NCBI GenBank assembly: GCA_964509975.1
Contig: CAZDZO010000001.1
Span: forward strand, 1-64,000
Direction: 5' to 3'
From: CAZVBV01 sp964509975
GTDB lineage: Bacteria; Patescibacteriota; Gracilibacteria; UBA4473
Length of the DNA: 64,000 nt
Below the pieces are notes generated by a model. That model saw nothing but the letters and a program-made list of their open reading frames with translations, was not told the origin of the DNA and searched no databases. Positions 6,368 to 15,149 of the stretch are shown here, in pieces (the first letter of the stretch is position 1; each line of letters opens with the position of its first letter). The position numbers and the translations under genes were made by a program.

Positions 6368-9300
6368 TTATTTTTGAAGACGTTTACCATTTGTATCTAC
6401 GTCAAGCAAGTAACCGTTCAACCAGTCAGCTGTAGTGTCTGAGTGAGAAGGATCTGATTCATCAGACCAAGCAACGGTGTCTGTTGATTTTGTAGATTTG
6501 ATACCTGGTGCTTCGTAAGCAGTATCTCGTTCGAGAGTCACTGTTACACCATCTGAGTTCTCAGCACTTCCACCAAGTTCGTCTGTTAGACTTGTGAACA
6601 CGGCGTAAGTTCGTGATTCACCAGCAGCGAGTCGTTCACCTGTAAGGGTTACTTTAACTACTGCTGAAGTATCGTCATCAGCGATTGCTGAACTTGCAGC
6701 TGTCGTGAATGATTGTTCAACATCAGGTGATCCGTCTACAACTCGTTGAGTTGTAAGAGCAGCAACACCAGAGAATCCCAATCCGTTCAATGACACTGTC
6801 ATAGTTACGTGTCCGATTTCAGCGTTATCTGCTGAATCAGCAGTAATAGTGAATCGGTAGAACTCTGTAGAATCTGCAGAAGGCAAATTCATTGAAGGCT
6901 GTGTAGCGGCAGGTGAGATAGACAAAGCAGTGTTGTAAGCAACATATACTTGTCCTACTGCGTCTCCCCATCCAGCTGTTGGTTTGGTGATATCATCACC
7001 TGTAGCAGCTGTAACCGCTTCTACACCAGCGTGAGTAGCATTGTCAGCATCCAAAGCCAGTTGCAATTTAGCACCTGTTTGGTTTGCTTTTGAGATGTTT
7101 CGAATGTCAGCTTTAACTATTACAAACGTTGAATCATCTTTTGGTACTCGAATTCGATCAGCGTTAGCCATTTCGAAATGCAATGATCCGCCAGCCATTG
7201 TTTCTTCTTGAATCAATTGACCGGCTTCGTTGTACAATTTGAAGTCCATTCGGTCTCCAGCGTATGGAGATGCCGTAAGATCATTCTCAATGTACAAGTC
7301 TTTAATTTGTACTTCGTCATCAGCAGCGTTGAATCGAACTTTCAATACTTCAACATTTGATTGACCAGCAATCAAAATATCTGAAGCCACTGTAGAGTCC
7401 AATGACACTGTCAATGTACCAGATGAAACAATTTCAAATGCTGTACCATCTACTTCATTTGAAGTAGAAATTGCAAGTACTCCGTTATCAGTAACGGTAA
7501 CAACTTGTCCGTTTTCTACATTGTCTGCATCCACATCTTCCAAATCAAGTTCGAGTTGGTGTTTGAGGGTAGCAGTATGTGCTGTTTCAGTAGCAACACC
7601 AGCTGTGGTGTTAACATCTGTAATCGCACCTGTAGATACGGCAACAGCTGAGTTAACATTTCCAATGATAAACGGTGTAGCGGCTTCTGTGAAGATAACT
7701 TCATCCGTTGCACCAGAAATTGTGTATCCCGTAAGTGTTGCAGCAGCTGCTCGGATAAGTGCTGCATCTGCAGCAACTGTTCCTCCTACTTGCACGGAAG
7801 CAACTCCACCATCACAAGTAGCATCTGAAGTGGCACCTGTTGTAAATGTAATAACACAAAGAGTGTTTGGTACATCATCTGTAAGGGTCACTGTAGTTGT
7901 ATTTGCCATGATTGTATCAACAGTCATAGTTGTAACACCAGCTGTACCAGCAACGGCAGCACCGTGAACGGCAACCGTTCCAGTAGTTGTAATAACTCCT
8001 GTTGTAGTATTGATGGCGGTAACAGCCAAAGCTCGGTCTGTTGTTGTCAATGTGCCAACAGCTGTTGTTGGATCTACATTTTCAACTACATCCAAGACAT
8101 CACCAACTGTAAGCAATGCTGCATTAGCCGTAGAAACGGTAACGCTTGTATCTGCTACAGCTGCTGTAGTACTTCCTGTAACGATAGAAGCTGATGCTTC
8201 AATCGTATCTACAACCACAACGAATTCTTTTTGTGAAGCTGATGGAATCACAACAGACAAGTCGTTGAATGTTGCTTTACCAGTGGTTTCATCAAGGTTC
8301 TTTGCAGATCCTTGTTGTGTACCATCTACGAATACAGCCAATGTGAAGTTTTCGTATGATCGAGCTGATCCTGAAACACCGTATGTTGAGTGAACTGTGT
8401 TAACATCAGTGTTTGCTCCTACTGTCATAGAAGTAACATTTACGTCTCCTGAGTCGTTGTTATCCATAGTCAATTCCATGAATGTAACATCATCAACTCC
8501 TGCAACGAGTTTGTCACCATCTGATAAACCTGAAGTTTCTGTAACAGTTACAATTGAGTCTTGTACAGTCACGAATGATCCTGTAGCAGATCCCAAAAGT
8601 CCTGAATCAGCCACTTGGTCTCCAGTAGAAATGTATTCTGGTGATTGGAAGTCAGCAGATGCGATTTCCAATTTCAATTTGTCGCCATCAGCCGCAGCGT
8701 CTGCGACATTAGCCACTACTTTCAAAATTGACGTTCCCGCAATTTCGAATGTTGTGTTGAAGTTCAATGTGTAGTTTGTCACTACAGCTGTTGTTCCTGA
8801 TTTGTAAGCGAAGTCGTTCTCTGTGTCGACCAATTGATCGTTTAAGAACATTCGGAAGTTATCAAACACTGCGTTCATTTGAGCGAGTGTTGTAGCTGAT
8901 CCGTTTCCTCCTGTTTCAGATCCTGAAGCAACATCGATGTAAACACCATCCACCAAGAGTGGTTGGTCTACAACCAATCGAGCTGTCAACATAACAACAT
9001 CATTTGATCCAGCAGAGTATTCTTGATTTCCAAGTGATGAAGGATCACGTGAAACGTTCAAGTCTCCTGAGTCAATAGTGTATGTAGATAATGTAGCGTA
9101 ACTATCTTCAGCGTTGTTTCCTGATGAATCAATAGCTTTCACTCCGAATGAAGTTCCGATCTCAACTCCTACGATGTCTTCGTAGTTGTCTATCTTAAAG
9201 ATAATAGTATCAGAAGCTTCAGCAGAAACGATGTCTGCACGAAGAGAGAAGATCTTAGAGTCTCCGTCCTCAAGAACGTATCCTCCAGTCACTCCGTTGT

Positions 9301-10690
9301 CCAATCGGAAAGTCAAGTAGTCACCATCCATGATTGATTCTGCAGATACTTGTTCACCTGAAACGTACAAAGCGACGTTTTCAAGATTATCTTCAAGTTC
9401 AGCTGTACCATCATTTTTGAAAGTAACCGCTCGTAGTTCAACATCTTTGTTCGTGTTAGACCCATTAAGCAATCGGAATTTACCGATCTCAATGAAGTTG
9501 TCTCCCACATCGATAGTTGTGTTTGATCCCAAGCTTGAGAAAGTCAAAGTTGAAACTTCATAGTCAGCAACTTCCATTTCTTCCCCTTCAATTGGAAAGT
9601 CTCCTACAACGTTAACAGCGCTAGAAGCGACGTCATCCGCACTAACCAAAGCCATTCGACTGTGGTGTCCTACGTTTTTGTCGTCATCTCCTCCTGAGTT
9701 ACAACTACCAACACAAGTGTATTTAGCAGAAGCCACTACATCAGCGATGAGTGTTTGTCCTGCAGGCACTACTACTGGTGGGTTGAATCGAAGCTCAACA
9801 ATGTCGTCGTTGTTAATAGATTTGTCGTTTCCAACTTTGAATCCATCAATTTCGAGCCATACATTATCGAAGTCGTCGTTATCTCCCAATCCCAAACGAG
9901 TGTATGTCATAGAAGAAACTTCTACGTCAGAGTCGTCTGAAGCTGTGAGTTCAACTGTCAAGTAAGGTACTGAAGTTGAGTTGTAAGGAACGTTTGTTCC
10001 TCGTGGAGTCAAATCTGAAAGGGTAACTTCAAGAGTTCCTTCAGATGGTCCAATAATAGGTGCTACAACAAGTTGTGAGTTGTATGTAATGTGTGCAGTT
10101 TCAGCACGAGTCACAGCGTTAGCTGGACCGAATGTACCGTCACCGTATCCACGCATCAACCCGTTGTTGTATGCTGTTTCAACGTATCCGTAAAACCAGT
10201 CGCTATCAGAAACATCATCAAAGTGAGGTGCTCCTGAAAGGTCTTGATCAATCTCGAATGCGTTTACAACCATTTTCGCAATTTCAACTCGGTTGATACC
10301 AACTCCTGGTCGGAAAAGTCCGTCCGGGTATCCGTTGATCCATCCGTAGTTGTACATTGTTTCAACATAGTCGTAATACCAAGCGTCTGTTGATACGTCT
10401 GGGAAGTGAGGACCTCCTGTTGTATCAAAGTCTACGCCTGAAGCGAGAACGATGATTTTTGAAACTTCTGCCCGATTCAATTGTCGGTTTGGTGCAAAAG
10501 ATCCATCATCATTTCCGCTCAAAACCCCTTGGTCCATAAGCTCTTCTACAGCTTCTTCGGCCCAAGATGGGATTTCTGCTGCATCAGTGAATGGCAACAT
10601 CGCACTTGCTACTGGAGCAAAGATTGTGAATGCCATAGCTACGAAAGCTACTGATGCAACGCTTTTTTTAAGTTGACTAAATAAGTCCAT
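6368..10690 (-). CDS. Major S-layer-type protein with three N-terminal SLH domains
   Basis: This 1440-residue protein is probably a main surface-layer subunit. The start at 10690 gives a proper signal peptide (MDLFSQLKKS, hydrophobic core, then APVASA). Three SLH repeats follow within the next 210 residues, with the signatures FPDVSTDAWYYDYV, GYPDGLFRPG and GYGDGTFGPA; SLH domains bind pyruvylated cell-wall polymer. The remaining 1200 residues are rich in Thr, Ala, Asp and Val and low in Cys, like beta-sandwich repeats. A T/A-rich block near 7500-8250 contains two Cys. A long leader and strong promoter lie upstream (10691-10978); a hairpin and terminator lie downstream. Expression is probably high. 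Confidence 0.9.
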   Translation of the reverse strand: MDLFSQLKKSVASVAFVAMAFTIFAPVASAMLPFTDAAEIPSWAEEAVEELMDQGVLSGNDDGSFAPNRQLNRAEVSKIIVLASGVDFDTTGGPHFPDVSTDAWYYDYVETMYNYGWINGYPDGLFRPGVGINRVEIAKMVVNAFEIDQDLSGAPHFDDVSDSDWFYGYVETAYNNGLMRGYGDGTFGPANAVTRAETAHITYNSQLVVAPIIGPSEGTLEVTLSDLTPRGTNVPYNSTSVPYLTVELTASDDSDVEVSSMTYTRLGLGDNDDFDNVWLEIDGFKVGNDKSINNDDIVELRFNPPVVVPAGQTLIADVVASAKYTCVGSCNSGGDDDKNVGHHSRMALVSADDVASSAVNVVGDFPIEGEEMEVADYEVSTLTFSSLGSNTTIDVGDNFIEIGKFRLLNGSNTNKDVELRAVTFKNDGTAELEDNLENVALYVSGEQVSAESIMDGDYLTFRLDNGVTGGYVLEDGDSKIFSLRADIVSAEASDTIIFKIDNYEDIVGVEIGTSFGVKAIDSSGNNAEDSYATLSTYTIDSGDLNVSRDPSSLGNQEYSAGSNDVVMLTARLVVDQPLLVDGVYIDVASGSETGGNGSATTLAQMNAVFDNFRMFLNDQLVDTENDFAYKSGTTAVVTNYTLNFNTTFEIAGTSILKVVANVADAAADGDKLKLEIASADFQSPEYISTGDQVADSGLLGSATGSFVTVQDSIVTVTETSGLSDGDKLVAGVDDVTFMELTMDNNDSGDVNVTSMTVGANTDVNTVHSTYGVSGSARSYENFTLAVFVDGTQQGSAKNLDETTGKATFNDLSVVIPSASQKEFVVVVDTIEASASIVTGSTTAAVADTSVTVSTANAALLTVGDVLDVVENVDPTTAVGTLTTTDRALAVTAINTTTGVITTTGTVAVHGAAVAGTAGVTTMTVDTIMANTTTVTLTDDVPNTLCVITFTTGATSDATCDGGVASVQVGGTVAADAALIRAAAATLTGYTISGATDEVIFTEAATPFIIGNVNSAVAVSTGAITDVNTTAGVATETAHTATLKHQLELDLEDVDADNVENGQVVTVTDNGVLAISTSNEVDGTAFEIVSSGTLTVSLDSTVASDILIAGQSNVEVLKVRFNAADDEVQIKDLYIENDLTASPYAGDRMDFKLYNEAGQLIQEETMAGGSLHFEMANADRIRVPKDDSTFVIVKADIRNISKANQTGAKLQLALDADNATHAGVEAVTAATGDDITKPTAGWGDAVGQVYVAYNTALSISPAATQPSMNLPSADSTEFYRFTITADSADNAEIGHVTMTVSLNGLGFSGVAALTTQRVVDGSPDVEQSFTTAASSAIADDDTSAVVKVTLTGERLAAGESRTYAVFTSLTDELGGSAENSDGVTVTLERDTAYEAPGIKSTKSTDTVAWSDESDPSHSDTTADWLNGYLLDVDTNGKRLQK

Positions 10691-10944
10691 TTTAAGCGTT
10701 TTTAATAAATAGTAATAATCGCCCGCCATAAGCAGGCGAGTGAATTTGTTTTCATTTCTCTCTAGAAAAGAGGTCTTCAAGCGAGTTCTAAATGAGTATC
10801 CCAGAACTCTCGACTGTCTCTTCCGGCCACGAGTTTCAAAGACCGAGATCTTTTAGCGCGCGATAGAATGGTTATTGAAAGCCCCCTTTCGAACCATTTT
10901 ACAGGCGAGACGGGAACCCCGGCTGGGGGCAAGCCGTCTAAATC
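10691..10944 (-). promoter_or_regulatory. Long structured 5' leader of the S-layer mRNA
   Basis: From the predicted start site near 10944 to the ATG is about 250 nt without a gene. Near its 5' end GACGG pairs with CCGTC and encloses CCCC/GGGG, giving a GC-rich hairpin at about 10910-10940. A second hairpin formed by CGCCTGCTTATGGCGGGCG lies close to the start codon. No Shine-Dalgarno is seen before the ATG. Long stable leaders are known from S-layer genes of other bacteria, where they raise mRNA stability. I do not recognise a riboswitch class. Confidence 0.55.
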
Positions 10945-10950
10945 TTTGGA

Positions 10951-10978
10951 ACCCTACACGGAGAGCGGAAAAAGTCAA
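10951..10978 (-). promoter_or_regulatory. Promoter of the S-layer gene
   Basis: On the minus strand TTGACT (10973-10978) is followed after 16 nt by TAGGGT (10951-10956). The -35 box is strong and the -10 moderate. It lies about 260 nt upstream of the start codon, one of the few promoters in the window that gives a long leader. Confidence 0.55.
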
Positions 10979-11100
10979 GTTTTTCTAACACTCCGCCGCT
11001 AGAAAATTCCAGTTATTCAAACGGACGATTCGTTACTTTGTTACGCTGTTTTAGACTTTTCTTGTTGACAGGGTCTCTAATTTGTTTTCTGGGACTCTTC

Positions 11101-11126
11101 AGTTCGAACTCTTTAGAGTTCAAACT
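11101..11126. repeat. REP-like palindrome overlapping a gene end
   Basis: AGTTCGAACTC, a TTT spacer and AGAGTTCAAACT form an imperfect hairpin of the same family as the RAYT-flanking repeats. It supplies the last codons and the stop codon (11113-11115) of the gene at 11113-11583. Confidence 0.8.
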
Positions 11127-11583
11127 GTTTGCAAAATTTCTCAATTTCTGTTTTTGAGTTTGGGATACGTATCCACCTCGAATCCGAAATTTCCGACGCT
11201 TCCTCTTCCCCAAAGTTCTCAATAATATCTACGCTCACCTGCACAGACTGTTGCAAGTACTCCAAAGACTGCTTTGTTTCCTTGAGCGCATTCGCCGTTT
11301 TCATTACCGATCCCTCGATTTTATTAAATCGCCGACTGCCTTCTCCTGCTGTTTGGGATAAATCTGTTTTTAATTTCTGAAGTTTTTTTTCCAAATACAC
11401 TTGCCGTTGTTCGAGCTCTCCCACTTTAGTCTTCTCTAAAAATTCCCCCAAAAGTCCCACCTCCTCACGCTCTGGTTCCAAAAATGCTTGCGCTTTCTGC
11501 CAAGAAGACGAAATGTCAATATATTGAGAAAGCACTATTCCAATCGTGATAAAAAAGACAAGCACAAAAAGTCGTTTGATCAT
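11113..11583 (-). CDS. Small membrane-anchored coiled-coil protein (paralogue 1)
   Basis: The 156-residue protein has one N-terminal membrane segment (MIKRLFVLVFFITIGIVLSQ) and a long helical region. The start resembles the 118-residue protein encoded at 11634-11990 (MIKRLFVLLVLIGGGILMSN), and both continue with a W-KAQ-FLE segment and a coiled coil, so they are paralogues. The C-terminus is abnormal: residues near 138-142 (WIRIP) come from a GGATACGTATCC palindrome and the final residues (FEL) and stop from a REP-like repeat. The original gene end was therefore probably replaced. Function unknown. Confidence 0.7.
   Translation of the reverse strand: MIKRLFVLVFFITIGIVLSQYIDISSSWQKAQAFLEPEREEVGLLGEFLEKTKVGELEQRQVYLEKKLQKLKTDLSQTAGEGSRRFNKIEGSVMKTANALKETKQSLEYLQQSVQVSVDIIENFGEEEASEISDSRWIRIPNSKTEIEKFCKQFEL
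11163..11174. repeat. GGATACGTATCC palindrome inside a coding region
   Basis: A 12-base perfect palindrome identical to those at 5519-5530 and 33230-33241. It adds WIRIP to the protein encoded at 11113-11583. Confidence 0.6.
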
Positions 11584-11596
11584 TCTTATTTTTTAA

Positions 11597-11623
11597 GAGT
11601 TCGAACTCTAAGAGTTCAAACTC
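11597..11623. repeat. REP-like palindrome between two paralogous genes
   Basis: GAGTTCGAACTC, TAA, GAGTTCAAACTC. It is nearly identical to the repeat at 5448-5474. It separates the two coiled-coil paralogues in the 50-nt space between their coding regions. Confidence 0.88.
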
Positions 11624-11633
11624 GAAATGCAAA

Positions 11634-11990
11634 CTAGAATCCCAAACTATCCTTTGTTTTTTCTGTCGATTCTTGCAGGTTTTCAATAGCTTTTTGCGTG
11701 TCTTCGATTGCCTGCTTTGTCTCCATTACAGAAGTTTCTATTTCTTCAAATTTCGCTGTCCCTTCTTCGACTTTTGCCTCAAGAGACTTTGTCAGTGTTG
11801 ATAATTTTTTTTCTAACTTTTCTTTCTGACTCAAAAGTTCTTTAATCTCAATATCTTTAAAAAGCTCCACGCCAAATTCATTTTCCAAAAAAAGCTGAGC
11901 CTTTTTCCAAGCCCCTTCTAAGTCCACATTATTTGACATCAAAATTCCGCCCCCGATCAAAACCAGAAGTACGAATAGTCTTTTTATCAT
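11634..11990 (-). CDS. Small membrane-anchored coiled-coil protein (paralogue 2)
   Basis: The 118-residue protein has an N-terminal membrane segment (MIKRLFVLLVLIGGGILMSN) followed by a charged helical region rich in Glu and Lys (for example KEKLEKKLSTLTKSLEAK) that should form a coiled coil outside or inside the membrane. It is the better preserved member of a pair with the gene at 11113-11583. It starts 9 nt after the zinc-ribbon gene, so the two are probably co-transcribed. Function unknown. Confidence 0.7.
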   Translation of the reverse strand: MIKRLFVLLVLIGGGILMSNNVDLEGAWKKAQLFLENEFGVELFKDIEIKELLSQKEKLEKKLSTLTKSLEAKVEEGTAKFEEIETSVMETKQAIEDTQKAIENLQESTEKTKDSLGF

Positions 11991-11999
11991 ATAAAAAAA

Positions 12000-12320
12000 T
12001 TAAAAAAGTTCTCGTATATCTCGTCCCCGAAAAGATTGCAAGAGACTTGAAATGTCTTTCACTTTTTTAGGAGAAATTCCTGTTTTTTCTTTTTGAAGCA
12101 GTGGTGTTTCAATGGTTTGATGCACTCGTTGAATAATTTCAATCTGTGCCAGCACCACAACCTCCGCTCCACAATGCGGACACGGAATAAAAAACTCAAT
12201 ATTCTTAGAACTCACTCTCATGATATCTATTTCGGCTTCATCAAAAAAAGTTCCACATTCTGGACAGGGTACATCTGTTCGTATCCGATCTATGATTTGT
12301 TGAAAATGTGAAAATTTCAT
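12000..12320 (-). CDS. Small zinc-ribbon protein, unknown function
   Basis: The 106-residue protein has two CxxC knuckles (CPEC near residue 19 and CPHC near residue 47) about 27 residues apart, typical of a zinc ribbon. The C-terminal half is helical and basic. I cannot assign a family. It may bind nucleic acid or another protein. Downstream lie the two membrane coiled-coil genes with short spacing (9 and 50 nt), suggesting an operon of three. Confidence 0.65.
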   Translation of the reverse strand: MKFSHFQQIIDRIRTDVPCPECGTFFDEAEIDIMRVSSKNIEFFIPCPHCGAEVVVLAQIEIIQRVHQTIETPLLQKEKTGISPKKVKDISSLLQSFRGRDIRELF

Positions 12321-12366
12321 GCCTTCATAATTGTGAAGGGCAAAAAAACAAAAGGCAAATTCTTTT

Positions 12367-12408
12367 ATTTTGGGATCCGGATCCGAGGTCGGATCCGGAT
12401 CCCAAAAT
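12367..12408. repeat. GGATCC element acting as intergenic hairpin
   Basis: Two GGATCCGGATCC units around GAGGTC are extended by ATTTTGGG and CCCAAAAT arms, giving an 18-bp inverted repeat. It begins 2 nt after the stop codon of the PKD/SLH gene on the minus strand and ends in a T-run there, so it probably works as that gene's terminator. Confidence 0.88.
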
Positions 12409-12410
12409 AT

Positions 12411-14852
12411 CTAATAACTCAACGCATCTCTAAACTCTTGTCGGGTCACTTCTCTTCCAAAATCAACACTTCGTCCTGTCACTTTCTTCACCATCGCCGT
12501 TGCATCGCGCGGTATCACTCCTGCTGTCGGATGAAAGAATGGAGCAATTGAATACCCATCTCGATAACTCAGCAACGCTGCGGAGAAAAACCAATCTCGA
12601 GAACTGACATCTGAAAAAGGATTTTTTCCGGGCATTATTCTCGCGCGTTCTATTGTATAAACGAATGTCGGGACGCCTTCCATTTTCACGTCCTTGAGTC
12701 GAAAGGTAAGTCCTGACAGATATGGTTCATAAAGAAAATAAAACATTCCCGCCCGTGACAATGTTCTATCAGGAAACGCTATTTTTTCTCCATGCTGTTG
12801 TCTCATATATCGGTACAACACTTTATTATCAGGTCTGACTTCCGTTGGATGCATTGTCTTTGTATTGGGCTCATACCCAGGATACCATTGAGAAGCAGCG
12901 ACTCTTTTTTCATAAGAATCAAGTGACACTGTTCTGTTTTGGTATGTACTATTTGGCGTTGGGTTGTCTTGGGGATTTACTGGATCGGCATTGAGAACAT
13001 ATTTCGAAACCCACACCGGAAAGTGCAACAAATCCTCATTTCCGAATCGATCAATCACCCGCAAAGAAATTTGTTTTTCTCCGGGAGTTGTAAATGTTTT
13101 TTTCACTTTCTCAGATCCAACGACCACTTTTACTCCCTTGGAAATCAGATCACTTGTTCCACGATAATCAAAATCCCACGCGTACCTGAGTTCTTGTCCG
13201 ACACTGTCAGATGCATCAAATTCAAAAACTGTCTTCGTGTCTCCATATCGTCGATTCGCTTTTACACGAGCTTTAACGGATTGCGTCTCTGGAAACACCG
13301 TAACCATACGAGCCACAGCGTGTACTTTTCCACTTGAATCTTGTGTTTGCATTCGTGCGACATATTGTCCCGCTTCTCTATATCGCCATTCAAATGAAGT
13401 CAGGTGTCTGAATCGATTATCCCATTTTCCGTCTCCATCAGCGTCGAATCGCACCTTTATTCGAGAGTTTGGTGTTTGAGAATCTTGTATCTTTGGAAAG
13501 AAATGCACTTTTTGCCCTACGTAAATATATCGCTGATCTACGGTAAAATTTCCATGAGGTGCTGTACTCGCCACCACTTGTAGAGGGACTGTTGCATCTG
13601 TCGAAACAAGATCTCGGTTTTGCACCTGCACAACTGGTTTATATTTCCCTTGTCGAGAGAAGACATGCTCTACTCGTGAGTTATTATGAAAAGGAGTATC
13701 CCAATTTCCATCTCCTTCAAAATCCCATCGGTAGGTAAACCCACCACTTCCACCACTCTGTTGACGAATGCTGGCAGTGAGCACCACTTTGTCTCCGGCC
13801 ACTACCTTAAAAAAAGTTTGTTTTTCTTGTCCAGAAGTAAAGTACGTTCCTCGTGTTCTATTTTGTACACGTAATTCTGCTCGATAATCGAGCGGGTCTT
13901 CTTTCGTTTCCACAATAACGAGTGTCTCTTCGCATTTTGGTTGTGCTCGATCATAACAAGTCCGCACGCGCACTTCGTGTTTTCCTGGAGCATCAAACTT
14001 TTTAAATACCACATCTTTTCCTTTGATAAATTGTTCCCCTGCAAAACCCCACTCCATCCATGCATGTGCTGGAACTCGAGAATTTGAAGCATCAAATCGA
14101 AACACGGTATCCTCCGTAAATCCCTTTTTCCCAGGAGAAACATCTACAATCGGAGCAACTACTACGGGAGATGATATCCTCATTTTTGGCCACGTTTCCC
14201 TCAGCATTGTTCGACGAATCGCTGCACCTCCCTTTGAAGACAAATTCTCAATTCCTCGTATTCGCTTCACCGTTCCGTCTACAAATTTCACTTCCACCGT
14301 CGGTGAAACCTGTCCCACCTCATGAAGGGAGTAGGTGTGAGTGACAATCTTTTGTCGTGAATAAGATGTATCAAATCGTCCATCAGAATTAAAGTCCCAT
14401 CGAGCTTGCACCGTGTCTTTGTCTTCCGTTCTCGGTAATGACACTTTGAGTTCAAAGTACGCTGGTTCTCCGGCCCTAATCTTTGTTGGCCGCACAGAAA
14501 TCCACGCTTTTCTATAAATATCTCCGACAACTTTATACGATCGATATGTTGACTGTATTTGCGACGTGTTTCGTTCTCTCACCTGGAGTCGAGCCCTCTG
14601 TGTTCCAATATTCATTGGAATGTATTTTTGACGAGATTTCGTAGACCAGTCTGTCCATGATTCTCCTCCCTTAAATTGGAATCGATATTCCAGTCCACCT
14701 TTGCGTCCTTGGGAGTTAAGAGAGTCTGACGCATCAAATGCAAACTCCTTGGCAATCTGCCCAGTCGCCGGACTGACGGTTAAATTCGCCGTCGGCAGGG
14801 TTGATGCCCACGCAGTGTTGCAGAAGAAAAAGGAGAAAATACTCAAAATCAT
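12411..14852 (-). CDS. Secreted PKD-repeat surface protein with SLH-like C-terminus
   Basis: The 813-residue protein begins with a signal peptide (MILSIFSFFFCNTAWAS). Several PKD-type beta-sandwich repeats follow, recognisable by recurring phrases such as ARWDFNSDGRFDTSYS, YRWDFEGDGNWDTPF, VRFDADGDGKWDNRF and YAWDFDYRGTSDL, each followed by a VTHTYS- or EHVFSRQGKY-like strand. The last 80 residues contain an SLH-like stretch (NPFSDVSSRDWFFSAALLSYRDGY, broken up here as NPFSDVSSRDWFF and ALLSYRDGY). It is probably anchored to the S-layer or cell wall. A consensus promoter lies immediately upstream, and a GGATCC hairpin immediately downstream. Confidence 0.85.
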   Translation of the reverse strand: MILSIFSFFFCNTAWASTLPTANLTVSPATGQIAKEFAFDASDSLNSQGRKGGLEYRFQFKGGESWTDWSTKSRQKYIPMNIGTQRARLQVRERNTSQIQSTYRSYKVVGDIYRKAWISVRPTKIRAGEPAYFELKVSLPRTEDKDTVQARWDFNSDGRFDTSYSRQKIVTHTYSLHEVGQVSPTVEVKFVDGTVKRIRGIENLSSKGGAAIRRTMLRETWPKMRISSPVVVAPIVDVSPGKKGFTEDTVFRFDASNSRVPAHAWMEWGFAGEQFIKGKDVVFKKFDAPGKHEVRVRTCYDRAQPKCEETLVIVETKEDPLDYRAELRVQNRTRGTYFTSGQEKQTFFKVVAGDKVVLTASIRQQSGGSGGFTYRWDFEGDGNWDTPFHNNSRVEHVFSRQGKYKPVVQVQNRDLVSTDATVPLQVVASTAPHGNFTVDQRYIYVGQKVHFFPKIQDSQTPNSRIKVRFDADGDGKWDNRFRHLTSFEWRYREAGQYVARMQTQDSSGKVHAVARMVTVFPETQSVKARVKANRRYGDTKTVFEFDASDSVGQELRYAWDFDYRGTSDLISKGVKVVVGSEKVKKTFTTPGEKQISLRVIDRFGNEDLLHFPVWVSKYVLNADPVNPQDNPTPNSTYQNRTVSLDSYEKRVAASQWYPGYEPNTKTMHPTEVRPDNKVLYRYMRQQHGEKIAFPDRTLSRAGMFYFLYEPYLSGLTFRLKDVKMEGVPTFVYTIERARIMPGKNPFSDVSSRDWFFSAALLSYRDGYSIAPFFHPTAGVIPRDATAMVKKVTGRSVDFGREVTRQEFRDALSY

Positions 14853-14859
14853 TCAGGTT

Positions 14860-14888
14860 ATTATACCTTTAATAAAAGAAAAAGTCAA
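14860..14888 (-). promoter_or_regulatory. Promoter of the PKD/SLH gene
   Basis: On the minus strand TTGACT (14883-14888), 17 nt spacer, TATAAT (14860-14865). The -10 box ends 7 nt before the ATG at 14852, so the mRNA should be leaderless. Confidence 0.85.
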
Positions 14889-14929
14889 CGGTTTTGCAGC
14901 TTAAAACCGCGTCTCTCCTGTCATCCTCG

Positions 14930-14955
14930 CTTGGCGAGGATCCTGTTACTTAGTA
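14930..14955. repeat. GTCATCC-type intergenic palindrome
   Basis: TCCTCGC and GCGAGGA pair around a TTG loop after CTGTCA. It resembles other GTCAT-starting palindromes in the window (24107-24130, 28768-28926). The rest of the 14890-15149 gap holds no gene that I can support. Confidence 0.5.
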
Positions 14956-15149
14956 TCGTTCATTTTGAGTAAAACGAATTATTCTGACACAGGTTCTTCA
15001 ATGCTTCTGCAAAAACGATAACTCTCCTTGGGATTGTTCCCCGACTTGATCGGAGACCGGCTCTCAGCGACAATAACGATTTTGTTTTAATATTGTTCGT
15101 CTCTCTCAACTATTTTCTGTAAACTCTATTCGAAATTTTAAAAAAACAC

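Noticed and set aside
7521..8774. Several plus-strand frames of 75-148 codons inside the S-layer gene
   Set aside because: They run opposite to a 1440-residue gene with clear SLH domains and reflect its biased T/A-rich codons; no promoter or start signal supports them.
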